Origin: Bacilliculturomica massiliensis
GTDB taxonomy: Bacteria; Bacillota; Clostridia; Peptostreptococcales; Anaerovoracaceae
Reading direction: 5' to 3'
Assembly (NCBI RefSeq): GCF_900605495.1
Contig: NZ_LR027603.1
Location: forward strand, 1,959,423-2,023,422
DNA: 64,000 bases
Below are positions 34,290 through 42,334 of the stretch, piece after piece (position 1 is the first letter of the stretch; every line of letters starts with the position of its first letter). Below the pieces are notes generated by a model, which saw only the letters and a list, made by a program, of their open reading frames with translations, was not told where the DNA came from and made no database searches. A program made the position numbers and the translations under genes.

Positions 34290-34965
34290 TTACCTGACTT
34301 CGATATTGAGGCCCAGCTTTTTGCCCATGTCCTCCGCCAGCCGCTGCGCTTTATCGCTCTCCTGTTCCTGATCGGCCTTAGGATAACGGACCACCAACCG
34401 CCTTCTCTTCCCGGTGCGCCTTTCCATGAAGGCTTCCAGCTCATCCCGGTTTTCTTTGGCGAAGTGCTCCATCATGTCGTTGCCCACCTCCACCGTGAAA
34501 GTCTCGCCGCTCACCTCAACCAGCGCCGTTCCCCGGCGCAGCAGATTGAAGCTGCCCTTCAGCGCCTCCCCGTCCTCAAAGACCCGGTGCCACAGCTCGT
34601 CGAGGTCCAGATCGGCTTCCGGCTCCGATGCCGTTTCCGGCCCAGATCCTGTTTCCGGTCCCGGTCCGGCCTCCGCTGCGGGCATACTCGTCCCCGCGGT
34701 ATTTTCGGCCTGCTCCAGCGCCGGGTCCCCTCCGCTCTCCGGCGATCCGGCCGTCTCATGACCGGCTCCTGCGCTTTCCGCCTGACCAATGCGATCCAAC
34801 GCCGCAGATGATCCCGTCGATCTTCCTGAACCGGGGCCGTTTTCCAAAATGCCGGCCGGCGCAGACCGCAGACTGGAGCCGGACGGGGCCTGTGGGACCG
34901 CCGGTCTCGCCCACCCCCTGCCGCCCCGCCCCCTGCTTGGGTGGCCCTGCAACCCTTCATTTTTT
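34290..34965 (-). CDS. dnaX: dnaX tau-type C-terminal part, in the -1 frame
   Basis: This frame encodes the C-terminal domain expected of full-length clostridial DnaX: LDLDELWHRVFEDGEALKGSFNLLRRG, VEVGNDMMEHFAKENRDELEAFMERRTGKRRRLVVRY and LAEDMGKKLGLNIEV. It is out of frame with the ATPase part. The codons are well used and the domain is intact, so this does not look like decayed sequence. It can be joined to the upstream part by a -1 shift at the six-A run (34960-34965 on the minus strand) or by deletion between the two 33-bp repeats. An in-frame TTG at 34952 has no ribosome binding site, so independent initiation is unlikely. Confidence 0.8.
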
Positions 34966-36205
34966 CCCCCGCCAGCGCCGCCCCAGGCAGGAAGAATGGA
35001 CCTTGTCTTTTACCCCCACCGGACGGGGCCTGTGGGACCGCCGGTCTCGCCGTCTGGCGGCGCGCTGCCGCCCCGCCGTTTACTCCCGTGCTGAAGCCGG
35101 CGGATCCGGGAGCGCCTCCAAAGTTCCCCGCGCCCATGCGGACGATGGCCAGTTCCAGCAGGATCCGGGGCTGCGTGGACCACTTGGCGTCGGCCAGCGT
35201 CTTCGACAGTTCCAAAATACTGTCGTTGATCACCGGCAGATCCAGTCTTTCGCTCTGCGTGCGGATCCGTTCCACATTCTCTGTGGACATATTCAGCATA
35301 TCTTCGGGATTCTTTATAAATTTCGTCATCAGCAGGCCGCGGAAATGCGTGATCCAGTCACGCATGAACTGGCGGACGTCCTTCCCGTCGGAGAGCACCC
35401 TGTCCACCAGAAGCAACGCTTCCGCCACCTGCTGGGTATGAATGAAATCGGTAAGTTCAATAAAAACTTCTTCACCTGACGTACCCAGGAGCGTCAGCAC
35501 GTCCTCGCGGCTGACCTTTTTCTCTCCGCCGGAAATACACTGATCCAGCAGACTCAGTCCGTCTCTGGCGGAACCGTCCGCGTTGGCCGCGATCAGCCCC
35601 AGGGCGCTGTCGGATATCTCCACGCCGATAGACCGGCAGATCTCTTTCATCCCATTTCGCAGCTGCGTTTCCGGAATGCGGTGAAAATCCAGCCTCAGAC
35701 ACCTGGAAAGAATGGTGGCGGGCAGTTTCTGCACCTCTGTGGTGGCCAAAATGAACATTACGTTCTCCGGCGGCTCCTCCAGCGTCTTCAGCAGCGCGTT
35801 GAAGGCCCCGGTGGACAGCATATGTACCTCGTCCACGATATATACCTTGCACCGTCCCGTCACCGGCGGATACTTCACGCTCTCCCGCAGCTCCCGGATA
35901 TTTTCCACTCCGTTGTTGGACGCCGCGTCGATCTCCACCACGTCCATAAAACCGCCCTCCGTAATGCTTTTACAGTTGGCGCACACGCCGCAGGGACGGC
36001 CTCCTTCCGGAGCCAGACAGTTGACGCCCTTCGCCAGAAGCCGCGCGGTAGACGTTTTTCCCGTGCCTCTGGTCCCGCAGAACAGATAAGCATGTCCGGT
36101 GGTATCGGAATTGATCTGATTTTTTAAAATTTTAACGATGTGTTCCTGCCCCAGGACCTCATCGAAGGTCTCCGGCCGGAATCTCCTGTAAAGCGCCTGA
36201 TACAT
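34559..36205 (-). CDS. dnaX: DNA polymerase III gamma/tau subunit, zero-frame part
   Basis: Clamp-loader ATPase. Residues 1 to about 365 are a normal DnaX: YRRFRPETFDEVLGQEHIV, Walker A GTRGTGKTS, zinc-binding CxxxxGGRPCGVCANC, Walker B VYIVDEVHML, the SRC motif ILSRCLRLDFHR, and domain III to about residue 365. The linker then runs into a 140-bp unit bounded by 33-bp repeats. Beyond it the zero frame reads Arg/Pro-rich nonsense-like sequence and stops at 34559, while the real C-terminal domain lies in the -1 frame. The 548-residue product could be a gamma-like short form. It lies just after the SRP RNA, as in Bacillus. Confidence 0.85.
   Translation of the reverse strand: MYQALYRRFRPETFDEVLGQEHIVKILKNQINSDTTGHAYLFCGTRGTGKTSTARLLAKGVNCLAPEGGRPCGVCANCKSITEGGFMDVVEIDAASNNGVENIRELRESVKYPPVTGRCKVYIVDEVHMLSTGAFNALLKTLEEPPENVMFILATTEVQKLPATILSRCLRLDFHRIPETQLRNGMKEICRSIGVEISDSALGLIAANADGSARDGLSLLDQCISGGEKKVSREDVLTLLGTSGEEVFIELTDFIHTQQVAEALLLVDRVLSDGKDVRQFMRDWITHFRGLLMTKFIKNPEDMLNMSTENVERIRTQSERLDLPVINDSILELSKTLADAKWSTQPRILLELAIVRMGAGNFGGAPGSAGFSTGVNGGAAARRQTARPAVPQAPSGGGKRQGPFFLPGAALAGEKMKGCRATQAGGGAAGGGRDRRSHRPRPAPVCGLRRPAFWKTAPVQEDRRDHLRRWIALVRRKAQEPVMRRPDRRRAEGTRRWSRPKIPRGRVCPQRRPDRDRKQDLGRKRHRSRKPIWTSTSCGTGSLRTGRR
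34879..34911. repeat. 33-bp direct repeat in dnaX, copy 1
   Basis: Identical to 35019-35051; begins CCGGACGGGGCC and ends GGTCTCGCC. In both reading contexts it encodes ARPAVPQAPSG, but in different frames because the copies are 140 bases apart. Confidence 0.95.
34931..35002 (-). other. Fragment inside dnaX resembling part of the MFS exporter gene
   Basis: Aligned without gaps to 38991-39062, 56 of 72 bases match, in the same codon phase as the exporter gene. The translations share PF.L.GA.L followed by KMK-type and TQAG residues. The similarity ends abruptly on both sides and lies wholly between the two 33-bp repeats. Confidence 0.65.
35019..35051. repeat. 33-bp direct repeat in dnaX, copy 2
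   Basis: Perfect copy of 34879-34911. Removing one copy with the 107 bases between would join the zero-frame ATPase part directly to the tau C-terminal domain. Confidence 0.95.
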
Positions 36206-36277
36206 GCCCGTTCCTTCCCTCCCCCTTCGGGGATCTCTGCAATGCGGAAACCCTCAGCCGAAAGGTTTCATCAGACT

Positions 36278-36437
36278 AAAAAAATTGTCCTGTAGCAGCC
36301 TCGCCGATATGTGGAAAAGGCGTATCTGCGGCACATAAGAGATTCCGCTTATCGCTGCTTCCTTCCGGACCTGACGAGGTTCACAGATTCTTATTGCGCA
36401 GGACCCAAGCCACCACCAACGAAGCTGCTACAGGACA
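36278..36437 (-). ncRNA. ffs: Signal recognition particle RNA
   Basis: On the minus strand the ends form a perfect 15-bp stem (TTGTCCTGTAGCAGC with GCTGCTACAGGACAA), followed by TTTTTTT. The apical part carries the diagnostic GTCAGGTCCGGAAGGAAGCA of the Ffh-binding helix 8. About 153 bases without the tail, longer than Escherichia coli 4.5S RNA and shorter than the Bacillus form. It lies just upstream of dnaX, as in Bacillus subtilis. Confidence 0.95.
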
Positions 36438-36547
36438 ATGCTGTTGTTCTTATATAATGCTGCCATCGTTTCCGATGTATCAGCCTTTATATTATATTTG
36501 GTTTCAGATCAAAAGTCAATACGCACTTGCGCCATTTGACGGCTGGT

Positions 36548-36590
36548 AAAAAACGAAAAAACGACCTCCGAGCCTTTCCCGGCTCGGAGG
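36548..36590 (-). terminator. Intrinsic terminator, distal to ahcY
   Basis: CCTCCGAGCC (36565-36574) and GGCTCGGAGG (36581-36590) form a perfect stem; on the minus strand TCGTTTTTTCGTTTTTT follows. It insulates the SRP RNA gene from ahcY read-through. Confidence 0.85.
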
Positions 36591-36692
36591 CCGTCAGAAG
36601 TGTGATCCCGCGGCGGCCGCCGCGGTAAAAGCGGTATTTCCGGCGGTTTCCGCCACGCGCCAGCTGTGTAGGCCGGTGTTCAGATCCTAATC

Positions 36693-36721
36693 AAAACTGC
36701 CGCGGGACGCTCCCACGGCAG
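36693..36721 (-). terminator. Intrinsic terminator proximal to ahcY
   Basis: CTGCCGTGGGA pairs with TCCCGCGGCAG (one G-U/mismatch) on the minus strand, followed by TTTTG, 30 bases after the ahcY stop. Confidence 0.7.
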
Positions 36722-36750
36722 CTGCATTCTATACTGATCACAAGCCGGCC

Positions 36751-38028
36751 CTACAGATTCCAGCTGTGCAGGTATTTTTCCTGGACAGGCGTCAGCCTGT
36801 CGATGGCGATGCCCCAGGCGTCCAGCTTGCGCCGGGCGATCAGCAGGTCGATCTCCTCCGATACGTCGATCACCTTATTTTCCAGTTTTTCATGATTTTC
36901 CAGAATGTACATGGCGCTGAGACACTGCACCGCAAAGCTCATATCCATGATCTCCGCCGGGTGTCCGTCCGCCGCCGCGATGTTGACCAGCCTTCCCTCG
37001 GCGATCACATTGATCCACTTGCCGTTTTCCAGCTTGTAGCCCATGATATTTTTTCTTGTCTCTTTCTTTTCCACTGCGCGCCGCTCCAGTTCGATCATAT
37101 CGATCTCCACGTTGAAATGGCCCGCGTTGGCCAGGATCGCGCGGTCTTTCATCAACAGCATGTGATCCACGGTGATGACCTGATTGCAGCCGGTGGCGCT
37201 GACGAAAATATCGCCTCTGGGCGCCGCCTGTTCCATGGTCATAACTTCAAATCCGTCCATCACCGCTTCCACCGCCGCTACGGGGTCCACTTCCGTGACG
37301 ATGACTCTGGCGCCAAGCGCCTTGGCCCGCATGGCTATGCCCTTCGAGCACCATCCGTATCCGGCCACGACCACTTCTTTGCCGGCTACGATCAGGTTGG
37401 TATTGCGCATGATGCTGTCCCAGACCGACTGGCCGGTGCCGTAGCGATTATCGAACATGTGCTTGCACTTGGCGTCGTTGACCGCCACCATGGGCACCTT
37501 CAGCGCTCCGTCCGCTTCCATCGCCTTCAGCCGGATGACTCCCGTGGTGGTCTCCTCACAGCCGCCCCACACGTCGGACAGAAGGTCGGTCCGCTTGTTG
37601 TGCAGCATGTTGATCAGATCGCTGCCGTCGTCGATCACGATATTGGGTCCCAATTCTTTCCCCGAGGCGTCCTCGCCGTGGACCAGCGCCATCTCAATGT
37701 GGCGGTCGTATTCTTCCTGTGTTGCGGCGTGGTATGCATAGACGTGCATGCCGGTAGCAGCCAGAGCGGCGGCCACGTCGTCCTGTGTGGATAACACATT
37801 GCTTCCCGTCACCGACATATCCGCTCCTCCGGCTGCCAGTACCTCGCACAGGTACGCCGTCTTCGCCTCCAGATGGACAGAAAGGGAAATGCGCACGCCA
37901 TCGAAGGGACGTTCCCGTTTGAACTGCTCCTCCAGACCGCGCAGAAGGGGCATATTGTTTCTCACCCATTCGATTTTCTGTCTCCCCGAGGGAGCAAGGT
38001 TCATGTCTCTGATCTCGTTCTGTTTCAT
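36751..38028 (-). CDS. ahcY: Adenosylhomocysteinase
   Basis: NAD-dependent hydrolase (425 residues) splitting S-adenosylhomocysteine into adenosine and homocysteine in the methyl cycle. Visible motifs are SLSVHLEAKTAYL, GSNVLSTQDDVAAAL, IDDGSDLINML, EETTTGVIRL, the NAD-binding VVVAGYGWCSKGIAMRAKALGARV and ILANAGHFNVEID. It is close to the usual bacterial length and ends YLHSWNL rather than the eukaryotic type tail. It has its own promoter and two terminators, so it is monocistronic. No SAH riboswitch was recognised in the short leader. Confidence 0.96.
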   Translation of the reverse strand: MKQNEIRDMNLAPSGRQKIEWVRNNMPLLRGLEEQFKRERPFDGVRISLSVHLEAKTAYLCEVLAAGGADMSVTGSNVLSTQDDVAAALAATGMHVYAYHAATQEEYDRHIEMALVHGEDASGKELGPNIVIDDGSDLINMLHNKRTDLLSDVWGGCEETTTGVIRLKAMEADGALKVPMVAVNDAKCKHMFDNRYGTGQSVWDSIMRNTNLIVAGKEVVVAGYGWCSKGIAMRAKALGARVIVTEVDPVAAVEAVMDGFEVMTMEQAAPRGDIFVSATGCNQVITVDHMLLMKDRAILANAGHFNVEIDMIELERRAVEKKETRKNIMGYKLENGKWINVIAEGRLVNIAAADGHPAEIMDMSFAVQCLSAMYILENHEKLENKVIDVSEEIDLLIARRKLDAWGIAIDRLTPVQEKYLHSWNL

Positions 38029-38098
38029 TTTCTACCTCCATACCGGCCGAAAATCACTGTCTTTCCGCCGGTTTCACTCTTCGCTTCATCTGAGGGTA

Positions 38099-38127
38099 AG
38101 TATAGCACATCTGCGCCGTTTGCACAA
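38099..38127 (-). promoter_or_regulatory. Promoter of ahcY
   Basis: On the minus strand TTGTGC (38127-38122), 17 bases, then TATACT (38104-38099), about 70 bases before the ahcY start. Confidence 0.65.
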
Positions 38128-38138
38128 TGCGCCGCCGG

Positions 38139-39563
38139 TCATGTCCTCCTGTTTCTTCCCCGTTCTTTTGTGCTGTAAACGCACAGCAGCGCGGAAAACG
38201 CCACAAATATTCCAAAATAAAAGGCGTCCCGCTGGGCGGGCAAATATGCGGCCGTTCCGGACAGGCCGCCGGCCAGGTAGACCGGCTGCCGCAGCGCGAT
38301 CACCGCCCCGGCAAAGGCTACGCCCAGCGCCTGCCCCAGATTGCGCATGGTGGCCACCATGCCGGAGGCCGCGCCGGAGTGCTCCCGGGGAACAAAATCG
38401 AATATGGAGGCGTTTACCGCCGGAACGCTGAGGCCGTTTCCCACCCCAAAACAGATCAGACACCCTGCGACGTAAGCTGTGGACGATCCCGCGCTCAGAC
38501 GGCTCATCAGAAAACACCCCATGGCGATGATGAGAAGTCCCAGACCCGCAGGCAGCTGAAAGCCGAACTTATCCTTCATCCTTCCGCCGGCTGCGGAGCA
38601 CGCCATCATAGTCAGCGGCGTAGCCAGCATCACCATGCCGGATACGCTTTCCTGCAGACTCAGCACATTGATCAGAAAGAACGGCGTGAGAAAGGTGGTA
38701 AGCTGCTGACTCATGTAGGAAAGCATGCTGGTGATATTGCTCAGCGTAAACCCTCTGCTGCGGAAAAGCGCCAGCTGCATCATAGGCGCTTCCGCCGATC
38801 TCTCCCGCAGGATAAAACCGGTCAGCGCCGCCGCCGATAATATGAGACACGCGGAAAACGCCGGCGACAGGACGCCCCAGTCGCCTCCCCGGTTGACCGC
38901 CACGATGAGCGCGCCCACAAACACGGCAAAAAAAGCGGCGCCCGCCCAGTCCATGGCCGCTTCCCCCCGCTCAGCGCCTGCCTGCTCAGTCCCTGCCTGG
39001 GTGGGCCTGTCATCCTTCATTATTTTCCACGTCAGCAGCGCTCCCAGCAGGCAGAATGGAACGGCTATATAAAACATGGCCTGCCAGTCGAAGGCGGAAA
39101 GCAGAATTCCTCCCACCGACGGCCCGGCCGCCAGACCTACGGAGACGAAGACCGTGTTGATCCCCAGCGCCATGCCTCTTTCCTCCGGCGGAAAAGTACG
39201 GCTGACCATCCCCTGGGTAATGGATATGATCATGCTGTATCCCAATCCCTGCAGCGACCGGAAAAAGATCAGCACGGGAAGCGTCTTCGACAGCAGCGGC
39301 AGCAGCAGCGACACAGCTCCGAAGAAAAGGAATCCCAGAATGAATTGATTCCGGTACCCCTTCAGATCCGCCAGCCTGCCAAAGAGCAGCAGCGTACAGG
39401 TAGGCACCACCGCGTAGACCAGCGACAGCCAGCTGACGCCCCCCACGTCGGTCCCAAATTCCTCCGCCAGGACAGGCAGCGCCAGATTGATACTGTTCAC
39501 CGCATACGCGCAGACCAGATTTGCGATCCCAGTGATATAAAATATTTTCCACTTGTATTCCAT
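38139..39563 (-). CDS. MFS drug-type exporter (DHA2, 14-TM group)
   Basis: A 474-residue major facilitator with about 14 hydrophobic segments. Motif A between helices 2 and 3 is FGRLADLKGYRNQF; the antiporter motif C region reads VSVGLAAGPSVGGIL; DWQAMFYIAVPFCLLGALLTW follows as in EmrB/QacA relatives. Probably a proton antiporter for drugs or metabolites. The Met at 39563 is preferred because the preceding 76 codons lack hydrophobic or conserved features; GAGGAGG lies about 15 bases upstream, a little far. It is divergent from the response-regulator gene at 39.8 kb. Confidence 0.9.
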   Translation of the reverse strand: MEYKWKIFYITGIANLVCAYAVNSINLALPVLAEEFGTDVGGVSWLSLVYAVVPTCTLLLFGRLADLKGYRNQFILGFLFFGAVSLLLPLLSKTLPVLIFFRSLQGLGYSMIISITQGMVSRTFPPEERGMALGINTVFVSVGLAAGPSVGGILLSAFDWQAMFYIAVPFCLLGALLTWKIMKDDRPTQAGTEQAGAERGEAAMDWAGAAFFAVFVGALIVAVNRGGDWGVLSPAFSACLILSAAALTGFILRERSAEAPMMQLALFRSRGFTLSNITSMLSYMSQQLTTFLTPFFLINVLSLQESVSGMVMLATPLTMMACSAAGGRMKDKFGFQLPAGLGLLIIAMGCFLMSRLSAGSSTAYVAGCLICFGVGNGLSVPAVNASIFDFVPREHSGAASGMVATMRNLGQALGVAFAGAVIALRQPVYLAGGLSGTAAYLPAQRDAFYFGIFVAFSALLCVYSTKERGRNRRT

Positions 39564-39771
39564 ATTAACGATCCCACTCCTCCTCAGCGCCTGTTCGGGC
39601 GCCGGTAAGACTCCTTCTTCATCCTCTGATATTATAGTGCATAATCGTCTCTCTGTCAGTATTCCCCGGCCGACTCCCAATAAAACTCTGTGTTTGTCTT
39701 CGGTAGACAGTTTCCAGCCCCCCGTGCTAAGATAGATGAGATAGAGATAAACAGACAGAGGGGGAAATCGC

Positions 39772-40437
39772 ATGCAAAAAATCATGATCATTGAAGACGA
39801 TCCCGCGATCCGGGAAGAACTGGCTCTCCTGCTCGGAAACGAGGGCTACCGGGCGCTGACGGTTACCGAATTTGTAAATGTCCCGGAGCAGGTGACAGAC
39901 GCGGATCCGGACCTGATCCTCCTGGACCTGGGGCTGCCGGGGCGGGACGGATTCTCTCTGTGCGCTGACATCCGCAGAAACTCCGGCGCCCCGATCATAT
40001 TCGTCACCAGCCGGGATTCCGCCATGGACGAACTTCAGGCGCTGAGTCTGGGCGGCGACGATTACATTACAAAGCCCTACAATATGCTCGTTCTGCTGGC
40101 CCGTGTCAAAGCCGTCCTGCGGCGCAGCGAGAGCTCTGCGGACGCGGATATTCTGACAGCCGGGAAACTCAGCGTCAGTCTCACCAGAGGGACCGCCTCC
40201 TTCGGTTCCAAAACAGCAGAGCTGACCAGAAACGAGCTCAGGATCCTGGTCCGGCTGATGGACCGCCCCGGGGAGATCGTCTCACGGGAGGACCTGATCG
40301 AAGCTCTTTGGGACAGCCGCATTTACATCGACGATAACACGCTGAGCGTCAATATGACCCGCCTGCGCTCAAAGCTGGAAGCCCTGGGGCTGCCCGATTA
40401 TATCAAGACCCGCCGCGGTCTGGGGTATCAGCTGTGA
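39772..40437 (+). CDS. BceR-like response regulator
   Basis: OmpR-type regulator of 221 residues. Receiver domain with IIEDD near residue 7, phospho-acceptor Asp52 (LLDLGLPG), and YITKPY; winged-helix domain ending VNMTRLRSKLEALGLPDYIKTRRGLGYQL. Length and sequence style fit regulators paired with intramembrane-sensing kinases and BceAB transporters. It would activate the downstream transporter genes when peptide antibiotic stress is signalled. The stop overlaps the kinase start (GTGA), so translation is coupled. Confidence 0.92.
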   Translation: MQKIMIIEDDPAIREELALLLGNEGYRALTVTEFVNVPEQVTDADPDLILLDLGLPGRDGFSLCADIRRNSGAPIIFVTSRDSAMDELQALSLGGDDYITKPYNMLVLLARVKAVLRRSESSADADILTAGKLSVSLTRGTASFGSKTAELTRNELRILVRLMDRPGEIVSREDLIEALWDSRIYIDDNTLSVNMTRLRSKLEALGLPDYIKTRRGLGYQL

Positions 40438-41447
40438 GCCCCGGCGAATTTCTGTCCGATCGGCTGGGCGGTCTCCTTCTCCACCTGATCGTCATGGCCG
40501 CCACCGGCGTCTTTCTGCTGGCGTCGGGTACGGAAAGCGGCGTGCTGGTCATCGTCTTCCTGGCCTGGGCGCTGGTGCTGCTCACGGTCCACGTATGGGA
40601 TTACCTCCGGCTCCGCGCCTATCTGCGGGAGCTGAACGCCATCATGGACGGACTGGATCGAAAATATCTGTTCGCCGAATGCGTGCCAAGGCCCCGCGGG
40701 ATCTTCCAGCGCAGATCGTTTGATCTGATGCGCAGGTCGGGTAAGGCAATGATCGAAGCAGTGTCCGACGCGCAGGCTTCCCAGCGCGACTATCGCGAAT
40801 ACATCGAAAGCTGGGTCCACGAGATAAAGACGCCCATCACGGCGGCGCAGCTCATCTGCAGACAGACAGATCCGGACATCAGACGCCGGCTCTCCCGGGA
40901 ATTGGCGGCCATCGACGATCACGTGGAGCGCGCCCTGTTTTATGCAAGAGCCGAGAGTCCTGAAAAAGACTTTATCATCCGCCAGATCAGTTTGGATGAT
41001 ATCGTGTCTCAGGCCCTGGATCGCCACCGGGCGCTCCTCATCCAAAGCGGCGTGCACATCGAGACGAAAGACCTCTGCCAGACTGTATATACCGATGATA
41101 AATGGGTCAGCTTCATGGTGGGGCAGCTGCTGCAAAACGCCGTTCGCTACCGCCGCGGCCAGGACCCGGCCATCACGCTGTCCGCCTGTCCTCTGGGCCG
41201 TCAGGTCCAGCTCACCGTCTGCGACAACGGAATCGGCATCCCGCCGCGTGACCTCTCCCGTGTCTTTGAACGCGGTTTCACCGGCGCAAACGGCAGGTCC
41301 CGCGGCGGTTCCACCGGAATGGGGCTGTATCTCTGCCGCAGGCTGGCCGGCTTTCTCGCCGTCGATCTTCAGATCCGGTCCCGCGAAGGCCGCAGCACAA
41401 GCGTGACGTTGACCTTTCCTGCAAAAGAAGACCTTTCAAAAATGTAA
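40434..41447 (+). CDS. BceS-like intramembrane-sensing histidine kinase (GTG start)
   Basis: A 337-residue kinase with two closely spaced N-terminal helices (about 14-31 and 36-54) and virtually no external loop, the hallmark of BceS-type kinases that sense through the ABC transporter. H-box SWVHEIKTPITAAQ with His129, N-box LLQNAVRYR, G1 DNGIGIP, G2 STGMGLYLCRRLAG. The GTG start at 40434 overlaps the regulator stop. A 129-base gap with a small hairpin separates it from the transporter genes. Confidence 0.93.
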   Translation: MSPGEFLSDRLGGLLLHLIVMAATGVFLLASGTESGVLVIVFLAWALVLLTVHVWDYLRLRAYLRELNAIMDGLDRKYLFAECVPRPRGIFQRRSFDLMRRSGKAMIEAVSDAQASQRDYREYIESWVHEIKTPITAAQLICRQTDPDIRRRLSRELAAIDDHVERALFYARAESPEKDFIIRQISLDDIVSQALDRHRALLIQSGVHIETKDLCQTVYTDDKWVSFMVGQLLQNAVRYRRGQDPAITLSACPLGRQVQLTVCDNGIGIPPRDLSRVFERGFTGANGRSRGGSTGMGLYLCRRLAGFLAVDLQIRSREGRSTSVTLTFPAKEDLSKM

Positions 41448-41575
41448 GATAAGATCATGGCAGTTCGATACCTGCCGTCTTGCCTCTGATGTATCCTTTT
41501 ATTATCCGCAGCCGGCAGGGATGCATACATTTTGCGGGCCCTGTCAATATGGATGATACAAAAGGAGGCATCGAA

Positions 41576-42334
41576 ATGCTGCATGTAGAAAACATAGAAA
41601 AATATTACGGGAGCAGAAATAACGTCACAAAAGCTCTGGACCGCATCAGCTTTGATGTGGCGAAGGGGGAATTTATCTCCATCATGGGGGCCTCGGGCAG
41701 TGGAAAAACCACTCTGCTCAACTGTATTTCCACCATCGACACAGTCAGCGCCGGCCGCATACTGCTGGACGGAGAAAACATCGCGGAACTGTCCGATCGC
41801 CAGCTGGCCCGTTTCCGCAGGGAACGGCTGGGCTTTGTGTTTCAGGATTTCAACCTGCTGGATACTCTCACGCTGGAGGAAAACATCGGTCTCGCCCTCA
41901 CCATCAACCACGCGGACCCGCAGACCGTGAAAACGAAAGTGCGGGAAGCGGCGGAGCAGCTGGGCATTCAGGAGACGCTGGACAAATTCCCCTATCAGGT
42001 GTCCGGCGGACAGAAACAGCGGGCGGCGTGCGCCCGGGCCATGGTGGCGGGGCAGTCCCTGATCCTTGCTGACGAACCCACCGGCGCCCTGGACTCCGGC
42101 GCTTCGAAAAACCTACTGGAGATCATGACGCGGATGAACCGGGATATGGGGGCTACCATCCTCATGGTCACCCACGACGCATACAGCGCCAGCTACGCGT
42201 CACGGGTACTCTTTCTGAAGGACGGCAGGCTGTTTAACGAGCTGATCCGGGCGGACCGCACACGTCCGGTCTTCTACCACGAGATTCTGGACGTGCTGGC
42301 CCTTCTGGGGGGTGATATCAGTGACGTTATCTAA
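41576..42334 (+). CDS. BceA-like ABC transporter ATP-binding protein
   Basis: ATPase of 252 residues: Walker A GASGSGKTT, Q-loop FVFQDFNLLDTLTLEENI, signature VSGGQKQRAACARAM, Walker B LILADEPTGALDSG and H-loop VTHDAYSASYASRVL, all typical of bacitracin/lantibiotic-resistance ATPases. The ATG at 41576 follows AAAGGAGG; the open frame extends further upstream without support. It overlaps the permease gene by 14 bases. Confidence 0.94.
   Translation: MLHVENIEKYYGSRNNVTKALDRISFDVAKGEFISIMGASGSGKTTLLNCISTIDTVSAGRILLDGENIAELSDRQLARFRRERLGFVFQDFNLLDTLTLEENIGLALTINHADPQTVKTKVREAAEQLGIQETLDKFPYQVSGGQKQRAACARAMVAGQSLILADEPTGALDSGASKNLLEIMTRMNRDMGATILMVTHDAYSASYASRVLFLKDGRLFNELIRADRTRPVFYHEILDVLALLGGDISDVI

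Noticed and set aside
34955-34975. Classical dnaX frameshift heptamer A AAA AAG
   Set aside because: The six-A run is read GAA AAA ATG in the zero frame, so the heptamer is not in the correct phase; only a simpler slip on AAA or transcriptional slippage remains possible.
36608-36625. 18-bp perfect palindrome CCGCGGCGGCCGCCGCGG between ahcY and the SRP RNA
   Set aside because: No T-run on either strand and no repeat elsewhere noticed; two proper terminators flank it, so no function is assigned.
38029-38098. SAH riboswitch upstream of ahcY
   Set aside because: The leader is only about 70 bases and does not show the conserved riboswitch core that I would recognise.
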